Below, piece after piece: positions 1 through 12,305 of a DNA stretch of 64,000 nucleotides; the first letter of the stretch is position 1; the number at the start of each line of letters is the position of its first letter. A program made the position numbers and the translations under genes. The stretch comes from Bolinopsis microptera (Eukaryota; Ctenophora; Tentaculata; Lobata; Bolinopsidae), in NCBI RefSeq assembly GCF_026151205.1, contig NC_087084.1:5945538-6009537 (forward strand). The letters are read 5' to 3'. The notes beneath the pieces are model-generated. The model did no database searches, was not told the DNA's origin, and saw only the letters and a program-made list of their open reading frames with translations.

Positions 1-1130
1 AAATTTATCATACAATGGAGTATACAATTTATCTTGCTATTTCATAATATTATGTAGTATCAGCTTGTCTAGAAGTTTGAAGTACTATCGAGAACATTCA
101 TTACATTATACCTCACCTCGAAGCTTGAAATAGTATAGTGGGTATTATAGTGTACTTAAGTCCTCAATCATATTATGAAGCACCCCTAAGACTGAAAGTG
201 CTCCTCAACCTGAAATGGCTTCTCAATCTCATGAACCACACCCAGTCCTAGTCCACACCTCGTATGTTACCACTGCATATACATTATACAATGTACATTG
301 TACATTGTACGCCTCACTTGGCTTACTGCTTGCTGTTTACTAACTTACTACCTGGTTATTAGATTACTAGCTGGTTACTAGGTTACTAGCTGGTTACTAG
401 GTAACCAGGTAACTAGTACCACAGCACAGGTGTTATCACCACCCCCACATGTACTGTGTACAGTGTACAACCAACCTACCTAATGATAATCCTCATGTGT
501 TGGAACACGGATGTAGTCTTTCCACTGTGGTCAAGTAAAACCTTTCGCCGTGTTATAAGACGGTGTTGTATGTTTAAGCAAGATACTGCTAGATTTAGAT
601 TATGTTCATTTAGAAATTTAGTTTCTTTTGGTACCCTAATTCACAGCCGTGTAAACTTTTAAGACGACCTTAATTTCTGTGATTATTCGTGTAAATACTG
701 TTAAAAATACTGTTTTTGATTTATCAATTTTATGAGACAGTTTTCTCACATACCGTATTTACCAATTTTGTCAGCATGAAGACGAAGTTGTTACTTTGAA
801 ACGTCGTTTATCCTAACAGTGCAGTATCGTTTGTCGCAAAAAATCAGAATAATCAGAAATTATTTGGAACTCCCAAAAACTGTCTAAGAAACATAGGATT
901 ACAAGTGAAACCCTGAATTCACTTGTAATCCAAATTTTTCTTTGAACAAAAGTTGACTGTCACTTTACTGACAAAACATGCATGATTATAGAGTACTTCA
1001 AGCGTTTAAAATTGATGCAACTTATAACAATAAACTATCAATTTTGACAGTTCATCGTTTTGGGCGTTTTTTAGTTCCGCCCTTGTGTCCATGCTGAAGT
1101 GAGTTATCTTGTCCGCCTTTTAAGAAAGTA
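1..1130. other. AT-rich intergenic sequence, no gene seen
   Basis: No convincing coding exon, RNA gene or mobile element is visible. Around 341-425 there is a degenerate short repeat built on GGTTACTAG and AGCTGGTTACTAGG that ends in a small palindrome. Confidence 0.5.
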
Positions 1131-1134
1131 CCGC

Positions 1135-1218
1135 CCTCGTGTCCTCCACCCCTCGTGTCCTCCACCCCTCGTGTCCTCCACCCCTCGTGTCCTCCAACCC
1201 TCGTGTCCTCCAACCCTC
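1135..1218. repeat. 16-bp tandem repeat, about five copies
   Basis: The unit CCTCGTGTCCTCCACC recurs at 1135, 1151, 1167, 1183 and 1199, with C-to-A changes in the last copies. It is simple tandem sequence with no sign of a gene. Confidence 0.85.
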
Positions 1219-1549
1219 ATGGCCCTGAACATTTTTCTCTGAGGAATGATAAGGTGACGATTTTGTGGTGTAACACACTTTTTTTGATCCCCATGAAATC
1301 CCCATTCTGGGATAATATATCAATGTACTTAAACGCTCTGCGTGTCATGAAGAGACCTCCATATTTCAGAGTGCAGTAATATTCTTTTGTCTGTCTTAAT
1401 GCCTACAGTATGTACACATCTCCTTATCGTTGACATGAGAGGCTACCACAAGAAGACTGTATATAATTCAGTCCAGCATGCTATTTATATCTTACTATAT
1501 TTGCATTATATATATATTTATATATTATTTATAATACAAGCTCCAGCAG

Positions 1550-2500
1550 CAGTACTTGTATCTGACATTGCTGTGGTACCAGCTCCAACAGCAGTATAAT
1601 GCTGTGCTACCAGCTCCAACAGCAGTATAATGCTGTGCTACCAGCTCCAACAGCAGTACAATGCTGTGCTACCAGCTCCAACAGCAGCACAATGCTATGC
1701 TACCAGCTCCAACAGCAGTATATTGCTGTGCTACCAGCACCAACAGCAGCACAATGCTATGTTACCAGCACCAACAGCAGCACAATGCTATGCTACCAGC
1801 ACCAACAGCAGTACAATGCTGTGCTACCAGCTCCAACAGCAGCACAATGCTATGCTACCAGCTCCAACAGCAGCACAATGCTGTGCTACCTGCACCAACA
1901 GCAGTACAATGCTATGCTACCAGCTCCAACAGCGGTACAATACTGTGCTACCAGCACCAACAGCAGTACAATGCTGCGCTACCAGCTCCAACAGCAGCAC
2001 AATGCTATGCTACCAGCACCAACAGCAGTACAATGCTGTGCTACCAGCTCCAACAGCAGCACAATGCTATGCTACCAGCTCCAACAGCAGCACAATGCTA
2101 TGCTACCAGCACCAACAGCAGTACAATGCTGTGCTACCAGCTCCACTAGCAGCACAATGCTGTGCTACCAGCACCAACAGCAGTACAATGCTATGCTACC
2201 AGCTCCAACAGCGGTACAATACTGTGCTACCAGCACCAACAGCAGTACAATGCTGTGCTACCAGCTCCAACAGCAGCACAATGCTATGCTACCAGCTCCA
2301 ACAGCGGTACAATACTGTGCTACCAGCTCCAACAGCAGCACAATGCTATGCTACCAGCTCCAACAGCGGTACAATACTGTGCTACCAGCTCCAACAGCAG
2401 CACAATGCTATGCTACCAGCTCCAACAGCAGTACAATGCTGTGCTACCAGCTCCAACAGCAGTACAATGCTGTGCTACCAGCTCCAACAGCAGTACTATT
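1550..2500. repeat. 31-bp minisatellite, about 30 copies
   Basis: A unit of 31 bp beginning CTCCAACAGCAG and ending GTGCTACCAG is repeated head to tail. Recurring single-base variants include CAGTACAATGCTGTG, CAGCACAATGCTATG and CGGTACAATACTGTG. The unit has no stop codon in the forward frames and its length is not a multiple of three, so all three frames stay open and give the same 31-residue periodic peptide. I treat these open frames as a by-product of the repeat, not genes. The mixture of variants suggests repeated unequal exchange. Confidence 0.93.
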
Positions 2501-2620
2501 TACACTCCCAACTGTACGAACTGGTAGCGGACTAATTGAATGTTGAAAGCTGTAATTCCATGCCTACACTCGCTAGCTGACACCGGACTACTAGTTGTCT
2601 TTTTGGACTCTGTTGCTGCT

Positions 2621-2891
2621 GAGTAATGTTCCCGCTAGTAATGTTGAGTAATGTTCCCGCTGGTAATGTTCAGTAATGTTCCCGCTAGTAATGTTGAGTC
2701 ATGTTCCTGCTTGTAATATCGAGTAACGATTCCGCTGATAATGTTGAGTAACGTTCCCGCTAGTAATGTTGAGTAACGTTCCCGCTGATAATGTTGACTA
2801 ATGTTCCCGCTGTTAATGTTGAGTTATGTTCCCGCTAGTAACGTTGAGTAATGTTCCCGCTAGTAACGTTGAGTAATGTTCCCGATAGTTT
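2621..2891. repeat. 25-bp minisatellite, about 11 copies
   Basis: The unit GAGTAATGTTCCCGCTAG plus TAATGTT repeats with scattered substitutions (GATAATGTT, CTTGTAATATC). Stop codons (TAA) occur in it, so it is non-coding. Confidence 0.9.
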
Positions 2892-3285
2892 ATTTCTTCC
2901 TACAATTAATGGGCCCTGTCAAATGATAGCCCGCTATTTTTTACCCCTTGCTACAATAACCGGTATGAGTACACTAACCCTTACACTCGCTAGCATAAAT
3001 CCCCGATATTCTATTCTTTCCTACAATTAGCAATTATCATATATCATATCAGGCCATGTTTTGCTGTGGCCTAGAACAAAGGACCAATATGATTGTTCCC
3101 GCTATTTCGCCCGCCCCCGTACAGTAGATAGTGTGTCGGGTTTGGGATACAATAACTATTTTCAATTTCTCTCTTGTTGTTGATCACGCGTTATCATCGA
3201 ACTTTATCCACCATTAGTGATATACGGCATCACAATCTGGGGCCTAATAAAGGAATCGCCCTGAAACCACATTTCCAATCCCCAC
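2892..3285. other. Intergenic, no gene seen
   Basis: Unique-looking sequence between two tandem arrays. No ORF, splice-bounded exon or terminal repeat stands out. Confidence 0.4.
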
Positions 3286-3852
3286 TTCAAACAACACTTC
3301 AAACAACACTCCAAACAACACTCCAAACAACACTCCAAACAACAATTCAAACAACACTTCAAACCGCACTCCAAACAACACTACAAACAACTCTCCAAAC
3401 CCCACTCCAAACAACACTCCAAACAACTCTCCAAACCCCACTCCAAACATGAAACAACACTCCAAACAACTCTCCAAACCCCACTCCAAACCCTACTCCA
3501 AACCCTACTCCAAACAACACTCCAAACAACACTCCAAACCCCACTCCAAACCCCACTCCAAACAACACTCCAAACCCCACTCCAAACCCCACTCCAAACC
3601 CCACTCCAAACAACACTCCAAACCCTACTCCAAACCCCACTCCAAACCCTACTCCAAACCCTACTCCAAACCCCACTCCAAACCCCACTACAAACCCCAC
3701 TACAAACAACACTCCAAACCCCACTCCAAACAACACTCCAAACCCCACTCCAAACCCTACTCCAAACCCCACTACAAACCCCACTACAAACAACACTCCA
3801 AACCCCACTCCAAACCTCACTCCAAACCCCACTCCAAACCCTACTCCAGATT
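3286..3852. repeat. 12-bp minisatellite (CACTCCAAACCC type)
   Basis: About 47 copies of a 12-bp unit, alternating between CACTCCAAACAA, CACTCCAAACCC and TACTCCAAACCC forms. Because 12 is a multiple of three, it reads as a four-residue K-P-H-S / K-Q-H-S repeat in one forward frame and as V-W-S-G / G-F-G-V in minus frames. No flanking gene structure supports translation. Confidence 0.92.
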
Positions 3853-4149
3853 ACCCACCACGTTACCACCGACTTGTGAAACCTCTTCCAACATGGTACA
3901 TGACAAGAGAAGATGACTTAACCCTTAGCTGGATATACATCTAAACAATAGCCAGACCTTCAGTCATGGGCTTGAAACTGGTAATAACGCCCTATAAGGC
4001 TTAAATACCCTCCATGAAATAAACATAGAGCACAGGCGTGTACGATTCAGATTTTGCTAGCTAGTATTTGGGTACAGTATTTGTAATGTGAACTAATACA
4101 GTATGGCGGTCTAGGCCCGGCTTTTAACGGGTGGAGAGAGAGAGAAAGA

Positions 4150-4440
4150 GGGGGGGGTTGGGGTTGTCCAACCCCAAAAACTCATTCTACCTAAAATTTC
4201 CATTTTTGGGAATGGGGTTTTTCTTGGGGTTTTTTTTCAGTTTTGGTAACGTTTTATCTATTTCGACTACATTGAAAACAAAACCCCTAGGCACTCTTTT
4301 CAATGTTTTCTAATCAAGTAAGAGTTCACTGGCCCCTCAATTCTAAAATATGTTCTTTAAAAAATCCAAAAAAACCCAACTTTACCTGAAATTTCCAATT
4401 TGGTAATGGGTTTTTTTGGGGTTGGACACCCCCCAGTAAC
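4150..4440. repeat. Two degenerate direct repeats rich in AACCCC/GGGGTT
   Basis: Two related stretches of about 65 bp (roughly 4165-4235 and 4365-4428) both run from AACCCCAAAAA/AAAACCCAAC through CCTGAAATTTCC-like sequence to GGGTTTTT and GGGGTT. A weaker relative (GGGGGGTGTTCAACCC) lies near 4922. Origin unknown. Confidence 0.5.
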
Positions 4441-6390
4441 AGTTCACTGATCTATACTGGCCCCTCCCCTCCTCTCCCCTCCAGAAGATAGAGGGTTACA
4501 ACTAGTGAGCAGATCTGATTACTACCTGTAATAAAGTACTATCACTAGTAATAGTAGTAGTAGTAACCACTACCATGACCAGCGGGTATAGAGTATACTG
4601 GGGATATCGCCCGCCCGGATATGATTTATCATATTCATATTGATAATATTAATAACCTCTACATATAATGACTATTAAGAGAGTTTGTCTCAGTTTAAAT
4701 CCACATGATCACGAATAAATATCCAATCCAACATAAGTATACTATTTAACTACCTGCTAGATGAATTCAATTAATTCCCGTCTGGATTACGCTAGTAGAG
4801 ATGACTTCGCGGAGATTTCGGGTTTGCAACTGGAAACGGAGCGAGATTATGCTTTATTAAACTATTTTACGTGGTAATTTGTTACTTAACATATCTTACT
4901 CAAACTAACAAACATGGGGATTGGGGGGTGTTCAACCCAAAAAAAGAGAAAAAAGATAAAAAGAGAGAGTAGTGAGTATTTGCTTGGTTGTGTTTCTTTG
5001 TAGGTCTGGGCTCACAACTGTCCAGTAGGTTTGTCAACCGATCTCCATATTTAGGGTATATAATCTTGCATATGCGATATTTATTTCTTGCCATGTCAGC
5101 CTAATAATAATCTTGGTATCTTGTTTAATCTAGCAGACTGTGCAGAGAACGAATCTTCCAAAGTATTAATTCAACTTTATAGTTTATTGTATATTTCGGT
5201 AAGCGTGGTCTACCAGCTAGCCGAGAATACAAAATGAAAAGATGTTATGCAAAATGAAAAGATGTTATGCAACTAAGGTGTGGACCGGCTGCATCTGGTT
5301 TAGTATATTATATAAGTGTTTAGTTCTTCATGTTATTCACGTCAGAACACACCTTGCTGCATTTCAATCAGAGTTTAATATTCTCAGATTTCTTTCCTCC
5401 CTTTCTATCAGCTTACTCTTTAAGATATTATTACCATTAGAATAATGGTGAGCGTAGTGTCTAGAAACAGTAAACACCGTAATCTTTCCTCTGTTCTCAA
5501 ATGTTTGCCTTTCTAATAAACATTGACCTGAGGCGGAATTTCATTAAAATTGTGATAGACGACCTTGCCCTTAGGCCATATTATGTCAAAATTGTATTCT
5601 CATGGAATTCAGCATTTTATTACTATGCGAGTTCCGCGGAATTTGGTATTTCCTTTGTTCTTTCGTGATGCTTAGTTTAGGAATTTCAGCACAAATCAGT
5701 AGGCCTAGGCCATGTCGTCCAGCCCACGGCTAAATGGGTAAGTGGCTCACGGGACTTCGCAGCGAGCAGTCCTTGGAGCCGGTGTCCAGATAAAGGACAC
5801 ACACTGACCACTGATATGAAGTGTTCCTAAAGTTGTGGTACTCGGCCAGTTTCTTATCTCCGCTTTGTAGGGATTCTTCTTACAGTAATTAACAACTCTA
5901 GTTCCTGGAAGTTCACGTGAAGCTTCAGGGATGTGTCTGGCAAGTGCCTCCTGGTGGCCGCACTGAACAGTACACGTTATCGTTTACTGTGCTTGTAATT
6001 GTACCATCTCTGAAGAGTGGCTTACGTAATGGACATGGCCTTCAAAAGTTTCTGAATCTTATCGTATCGATGTTGGTATATTTCCAAATAAAGCTTTATT
6101 TAAAATGCACTTATATCAATTTACCGGGTCTTCTCGCTGACTTTATTATGGATATATTCGATGGTGTAATGGTATAAGTTATAACTCTTCCAACTCTACT
6201 CCCTATGGGCCACTTCTATTAAATCATATAAGTATAACCGCATCTTCCTGAAATAGGTTTGGTAATTTGTAGCACGGAAGTATTATTGTGTTATAATTAC
6301 ATGACTGTCATAAATCTCTATTATTAATCAACTATTTACAGCAAACACAAGATAATAGAAATTAAATCATAAAATCGAGTGGCCGAGTAG
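4441..6390. other. Intergenic, no gene seen
   Basis: No supported exon. A 20-bp exact tandem duplication (CAAAATGAAAAGATGTTATG) occupies 5230-5269. The reading frame at 5917-6177 has no homology I recognise and no splice context. Confidence 0.45.
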
Positions 6391-6397
6391 TCTCGAC

Positions 6398-7545
6398 TCA
6401 CCCATAACTTCTCCAAAGACGTCTATCATGAGCTTTGTACACTAAATCGTTGAAATTACTTAAACTAAATCTTTTATTTACAATCACAATAATTTGTTTT
6501 GTCATAATGTCTTTTAATAATAAATCAAATAAATTTGAACGAGGTCTGCCCCTCCTTCCTTTGTAGTCAAAACATGCAAATCTGAAAGATAAGAAGGCGG
6601 GAGTGTCATCACCGCCTCTGAGAACGTGCCCAAGCATCTTCCATCTTGCTTTCTTGATCCTTTCAGTAAGGGGTCTGACATTACATCTTTTATATAAATT
6701 CTCGTTACTGATAACCGTAGGCCAATAGGTGTTGATTATCTGTCTCAGATGCTTTCTTTGAAGAACGTCGACAGATGCCATTACGGTTTCAGGAGCAGCC
6801 CAGCTGCTACAGTTATACAACAACACTGAAGTGACAAGAGCTTCGTACAGCTTCAGCTTTCTACTCTCACTGATCTGAACAGAACTATTCAACCAGACTT
6901 TCTTGTAGGTGTAGAAGGCAACATTGGCTTTGTTGCGTCTGTTGACAATATCTCTTTCTGAGCAGAGCTTTGATCCTAATAGCACTGACTCTCGCCACTC
7001 TTCATTTCCTCTAATTTTATTGCCATGGGCATCTAAAGCATCTGTATCTGCCAAAAACACTCTTGTAAACACCGTCTTTGATTCGTTAACAAAGAGACTC
7101 CAATCCTTTAGTATATCACTGGCAATCTCTAATATCTTCACCAGGCTCTGACCATCTTCACTCAGAAGCTCAGCATCGTCAGCATAGGCGGACTCTAACG
7201 GGAGGCCTCTATCAGAGACTGGGGGGTTCGGTCTAGGAATCGTGACACTGATCACGGCTCTGATGTGATTCAGGGCATCGGCAAGGGTCAATGTAAACAC
7301 TTTACCTGCCAGACTGTCTCCCTGGTAAGCGCCAATATTAATCACAAATTCACCAGACTCAGATCTGTTGACCGTCACCTTGAGCTTTGTATTTGAGAGG
7401 AGGTACTGAACTAGGCGAATGTCGGCTCTAGAGCATCCTGCATCAATGAGGAGGTTGATGATGGTCTGTCTGCGGATAGTATTAAACGCAGCGGTCATGT
7501 CAATGTTGATTTTACATAAATCTCTAATCTCTATCAATAAACTGC
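6398..7545 (-). mobile_element. 5'-truncated non-LTR retrotransposon, reverse transcriptase fragment
   Basis: A single open frame of about 380 residues on the minus strand is the palm-to-C-terminus part of a LINE reverse transcriptase, which copies element RNA into the genome. Visible motifs in order are motif A (DMTAAFNTI), motif B (YQGDSLAGKVFTLTLADAL), the catalytic YADD with flanking SAYADDAELL, a thumb region, and the C-terminal segment with LLYNCSSW, RKHLRQIINTYWPT and RWKMLGHVLR. The endonuclease, fingers and ORF1 are absent: the frame begins just before motif A at about 7545, which fits 5' truncation during target-primed reverse transcription. The frame is intact to its stop at 6398, so the copy is fairly young, but it cannot be autonomous. 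The C-terminal motifs resemble RTE-like elements with the DUF6451-type tail; the exact clade is inference. Confidence 0.9.
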
Positions 7546-8640
7546 TGTATATAATTTGAATTTATTTATTTATTACCTTTTGTAGCTATATTGTGTGGTA
7601 ACTCAGTGAGTTATTGCTCCGAGCAACCGCTACAGGTAGTCCTTATTACCAACAAGCTAGCTAGCTACTGATTGCTATAAAGACTTTAACCTACAGTATA
7701 CAGATACTGTAGTACTGTAGTAGGTATACTAGAGGGTTATTTCCTACACTCTAACAGTCTTGGCACCCTCTCGGTCTCATCGTAGATTGAAACTTGTTTT
7801 GAAATCGCATTTGATTAAGAGCCAACCTTTTTCGTCTACTTGATTCAAATACAAGGTCTTTATCTTGAGTTGGTTACCAGCTATATGTACAGTGTACACA
7901 CTGATCTCCAAAACATTGTGTCTTTATTGGCCTGTTGTTTGGAACATAGCTCTGTGTGATCTCAAGCAGTAGTCTTTACGGTGAGCGTTCTGTTCGTTCT
8001 GTTATATGTTGAGGGGGAGGCAGGGTATCTGAAAAACAAGTTACTCTATAAGGGACTAAAGGGACTTGTTTCCTCCCCAGTCACCTGGTTATATAACACT
8101 ACATTATGTTGTGTTGTTGTTGGATAGTTTAAAAGTCGTAAAGCTACTGAGGGGAGGCTGGGCATTTTCATGAGCCATCTACTTGAAGATGTAATTAATG
8201 AAATGTATTCCTATTGATTGAAGTCTAGTTAGTCCCAGGCATAGTATTACATCTTTTCTCAGTGTCGATTATTATTAGCAAGCTCATATGAGCTTATCGT
8301 AACATGTTTACTGTATAATTCCTATGATGCGCATATTCATTATTCAGTCTCTACATAACACTATTGTCTAATTTATCGTAGTCATAATTATACCTATTAT
8401 AATTTATAATACCTTTATACAGTGGGTTGCCTTATCTTTTCGTCATTCCTGAATGAGCACATTTTTGGCGTGCACGTCACGTGATATTGTTAGCAGTGAG
8501 TGTAATTAGGAGTCTGAAGAATTTGTCTAGCACAAGGCCCAGACCCTTCGGCGTATCTATAGTAAATATTGTGTCGATGTAACATCTCTGACACCACTTA
8601 AAACTGAGGAACATGGAGGTGTTCACAACATCCAAATTAG
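7546..8640. other. Intergenic, no gene seen
   Basis: AT-rich sequence upstream of the truncated LINE. No exon or RNA gene recognised. Confidence 0.4.
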
Positions 8641-8647
8641 CAAAAAG

Positions 8648-8670
8648 CCCCCCCCCCCCCCCCCCCCCCC
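8648..8670. repeat. C23 homopolymer run
   Basis: An uninterrupted run of 23 C. Similar C-runs occur at 9777-9792, 23971-23992 and 26178-26212. Confidence 0.95.
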
Positions 8671-8870
8671 AAAAGTGACAGAGAGTAAAGGTTAGGGTAT
8701 TGCACACCATTTCCTGGAGTTTCACCCCGTTCCAAAATGTATCCACCAAATTATGCCAAAAAACCTGATTTTTGGCAAATTTTAACATTTTTTCCGTGAC
8801 AGATGTTTTTGAAAGTGCCCCATAGTATTTTATTAGTATACCTAATACCTATCATAATATTATATTGATA

Positions 8871-9217
8871 GGCATCATGTAGCCGGTGGGCCCGACATGA
8901 TACGACATATCTTGACACGTCGGGGTTTGTCAGGGTTTGTCGGGGTTTGTCAGGGTTTGTCGGGTTTGTCGGGTGTGTCGGGGTTTGTCAAGCCTGGGGG
9001 TTTTTTTTATTTATTTATTTATTTTATTTATTTTTTTTTAAATTAATTTATTTATTTATTTTTTTTTTGAGTCTCCCAACAAAAAGCCGAGACGGAGTCA
9101 TCAAGCTTTATGTGGAAGAACACTACACAAGAAGGCATCATGTAGCCGGTGGGCCCGACATGATACGACATATCTCGACACGTCGGGGTTTGTCGAGCCT
9201 GGAGGCTACATGATGCC
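8871..9217. mobile_element. 347-bp non-autonomous DNA transposon (hAT-like MITE) with 8-bp TSD
   Basis: The element has perfect 14-bp terminal inverted repeats, GGCATCATGTAGCC at 8871-8884 and GGCTACATGATGCC at 9204-9217. It is flanked by an exact 8-bp target duplication, TATTGATA (8863-8870 and 9218-9225). An 8-bp duplication is typical of hAT elements. The first ~60 bp of the element recur inside it from 9133 on (GGCATCATGTAGCC again, then GGTGGGCCCGACATGATACG), so it contains an internal copy of its own end. Between lie a run of GGGTTTGTCG-type repeats and a T-rich tract (9001-9070). It has no coding capacity. Confidence 0.85.
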
Positions 9218-9225
9218 TATTGATA

Positions 9226-11828
9226 TTTTCTGATTCGACTAAGTGTAATATTTTTTACGGTAAACTTCAGTTTCGGAAAGTGTGTTAAAATTTTCTATTG
9301 TTATTATATTCTATTGTTGTAGTCTAGTTTGCTGTAACAATCTCTATCGCGATTTTTTAACGTATTTCCATGATACGCAGATTGAACGTTAAGCTTGTAG
9401 ACAGTAAAGCTTATAATATAACATATTTATTTATTCATGATAAAATTATGATACTAAAAAGTAAAAGATGTGGCTAGTACAGCTAACCACGGGGTGTTGC
9501 ATATTATGAGCTTATTATTAGAGATATTTGTATGCGTCATATCCATACTTTAGCAAGTACTGACGATTGTTCTATAATACGTTAATTTTAATTCTATGTT
9601 ACATAGTTGTAATTGTTAAACTGTTACGTTTTTATTGATTTTAGTGACAGTATTACAATCGTTTAAAAATTTATTTCACTTTTGCTTTTTTACAAAAAAA
9701 GCCCCCACTTTCGGGACTTTAACCGCATTTCCCATTTATTTTTCAACTTTTGGTCAAATGGGCATCGATGGAGAAGCCCCCCCCCCCCCCCCACCCCACT
9801 GCTGCCAAGACAAACCTCATCTATATCTCTCTCTAATAACAGTCAACATACACTCTCCACACAGATATATAAGCACAATTAATAACGTCATGTTTATTTT
9901 CTCTCTTTTCATAATAACCGCACATTACAACAGCCCGAACAAGTTATAATGATGTAATATTTTTCCTCAGAGCACATTACTCATCAGAGACCATGAAATT
10001 ATTTTCTTTCCTAACCCTACATTATTCTCCTAGGTATAGTATGATGTAATGGCTGTCTACACGGGATCGTTATTGGACCTATGTTATTGGACCTATGTTA
10101 TTGGACCTGTGATGGAGGAGGTATCGTGCGTAGTAATTTTTTCTTTTTTGTAAATTGATAATTTTGACAGCCGTACACTACACCTGTTTACCGGTTGGAA
10201 ACTGAAAACTGTGCTAACTTGGTTGGTTTCGGAGGAATAGTATTTGGGTGGTGGGTATTTCAGCGCAGGGGGGAGGCGATGCAGGCGGCCCCTGTTTCAG
10301 CTGCAGTGCACGCCTTGAAGGGCACTGCATTTCGGTGATGTTCAGTAGCTGTCGGGGGAGGTGAGCCTAGCTAACGAGTTTCAGTTAGTAAAAGAAAAGT
10401 GACGTATCCTTCTTTGTGTTCTTATTCAACCTCTTAAATTGGAAAATGATGTCATGTTGTTCTGCAGAACGAGTCACATTCTTGGTAAATAACTGTCATC
10501 ACAGTCCCACACACACTCTTATTTACCTCCTCCGACCAGTAAAACAAGTAAATAGTGTTCTGTGTAGTTGTTCTGCGGAACCAGCCAGGAATTTATTGAC
10601 CTACTGTATTTCCCGTTCTTTAGTCCACACTTTTGATTTCTACGGAATAGAAACTGGAATAGGACATAGGTGAACTAATGCCGGAATTGGCCAGGATGAT
10701 GCTCTTAGAGGATGCCGGAATGATGCCGGAAACAAGATCATCTTGTGAACGTCCTCGGTAGTCACGCATAATATTTATTTGCGTTCATGTGGAACAGCCA
10801 CGTATTTGGCCGTTGACGTACGTGGCTGTTGACGTTTGAATATCATAAACACGTCGGTGGGATATTCTCATGGCCTCTGCAAGACCTAAACATTTAGTTG
10901 GCGGAGAGTCTCAATTTCTTTGTTATGTCCGCTCTGTAAGTGTTTTACAACACGTCAGATTGTCAGTCGGTTAAGGAGCAGTAAGGTTAGGAGCATTAAG
11001 GAGTAGTGGCGTAACAAGTCGTGTTTATTTGGTTTGAATTATGAATGAAGCTTGGTTTTGTCCTCCTTTAGAATTTTTTCTCATGATACTATGAAGTTTA
11101 TCGAGCTGTGTTGTCAATATTATTACCAGAAAGTAGCGTAGACTTTTTATTTGATTAGAGAACCGTCCGTGACTTGTAATAATAGCATATCACTTTTGGG
11201 ACTTTCGCTTTATACATATTACTAGTGTAACCCGGCAACTATGTTCTAGACCAATTAATAATATTGGATTGGAGATGGACCTTTGATGTTCTGAGGAACA
11301 CTTTACTTTCGTTTGATTGGCTGTGCTATCACGTGACACGTCTGTACTTTCGTGAACAGTTAATAAAACAGAAAATAGCTGGATACTTATACTTTTATTT
11401 GATTGAGAATCTAGCCGAGTTCGGCCCGGCGCGGACGAGACTTGTGATATTGACATATCACTTTGATCGATATTATTATTGTGGTACTTCCAGTTCATGG
11501 ACACAATGAGCTCGATATGTCAGCCCCAACCTTGTACAGTTTCACGAAAACTTCTCGATAAGTGTGACTAGTAGCAGTGTGACTAGCACTGGATTTGCAA
11601 TAAATGATGTTAATTTATTCTGGCTCTGTTTCTCAGGAACGATTTATGTATAAATTCAAGTGTTGAATTCGGCCTTACGAGATCTACAGTCGAACTTGCA
11701 CTTAAAATGTTTATAAGCACACAGGCCACGATCTCCATTTGTTGCTATTTCACTAATACTACCAGTTTTGTGTTATAAACGTCTTTATTTGGTGGAATAA
11801 TTTCCACATCTAGTACAAATCAGAGCAT
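9226..11828. other. Intergenic, no gene seen
   Basis: Contains a C16 run (9777-9792) and a short tandem TTATTGGACCTATG near 10070-10112. No exon with matched splice sites or recognisable product was found. Confidence 0.4.
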
Positions 11829-12300
11829 TCCAGGCACAGTTCCACGTCAGCAGAAGTAGACCGTGAACCTTTTAAGCAGAAATTGAGAAATTTGCGCAAC
11901 TTTAACAGAGCATTTCTACTTTAATGCAGTACGATTACAGTTAAATTTGTACGACAGCTTAGAACATTAAGACTGTAATTAAGAGTAGAACTAGAAGTTC
12001 CACTCCAGTTCCTCTCTGGTACTGTACTTGTTGTTCAGTATACAATTCCGTATTACATCTCAGCTCCAGGCACAGTTCCACGTCAGCAGAAGTAGACCGT
12101 GAACCTTTTAAGCAGAAATTGAGAAATTTGCGCAACTTTAACAGAGCATTTCTACTTTAATGCAGTACGATTACAGTTAAATTTGTACGACAGCTTAGAA
12201 CATTAAGACTGTAATTAAGAGTAGAACTAGAAGTTCCACTCCAGTTCCTCTCTGGTACTGTACTTGTTGTTCAGTATACAATTCCGTATTACATCTCAGC
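11829..12300. repeat. Exact tandem duplication of 236 bp
   Basis: The segment starting TCCAGGCACAGTTCCACG at 11829 is repeated from 12065 with no difference that I can see, and both copies end TACATCTCAGC. Identity over 236 bp implies a very recent event or an assembly artefact. Confidence 0.93.
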
Positions 12301-12305
12301 TCCAG

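Noticed and set aside
1599-2546. Overlapping forward frames of up to 315 codons rich in Q, S and N
   Set aside because: Product of the 31-bp minisatellite being stop-free in all forward frames.
3359-3916. Low-complexity frames on both strands (KPHS, VWSG, GFGV)
   Set aside because: Translations of the 12-bp tandem repeat.
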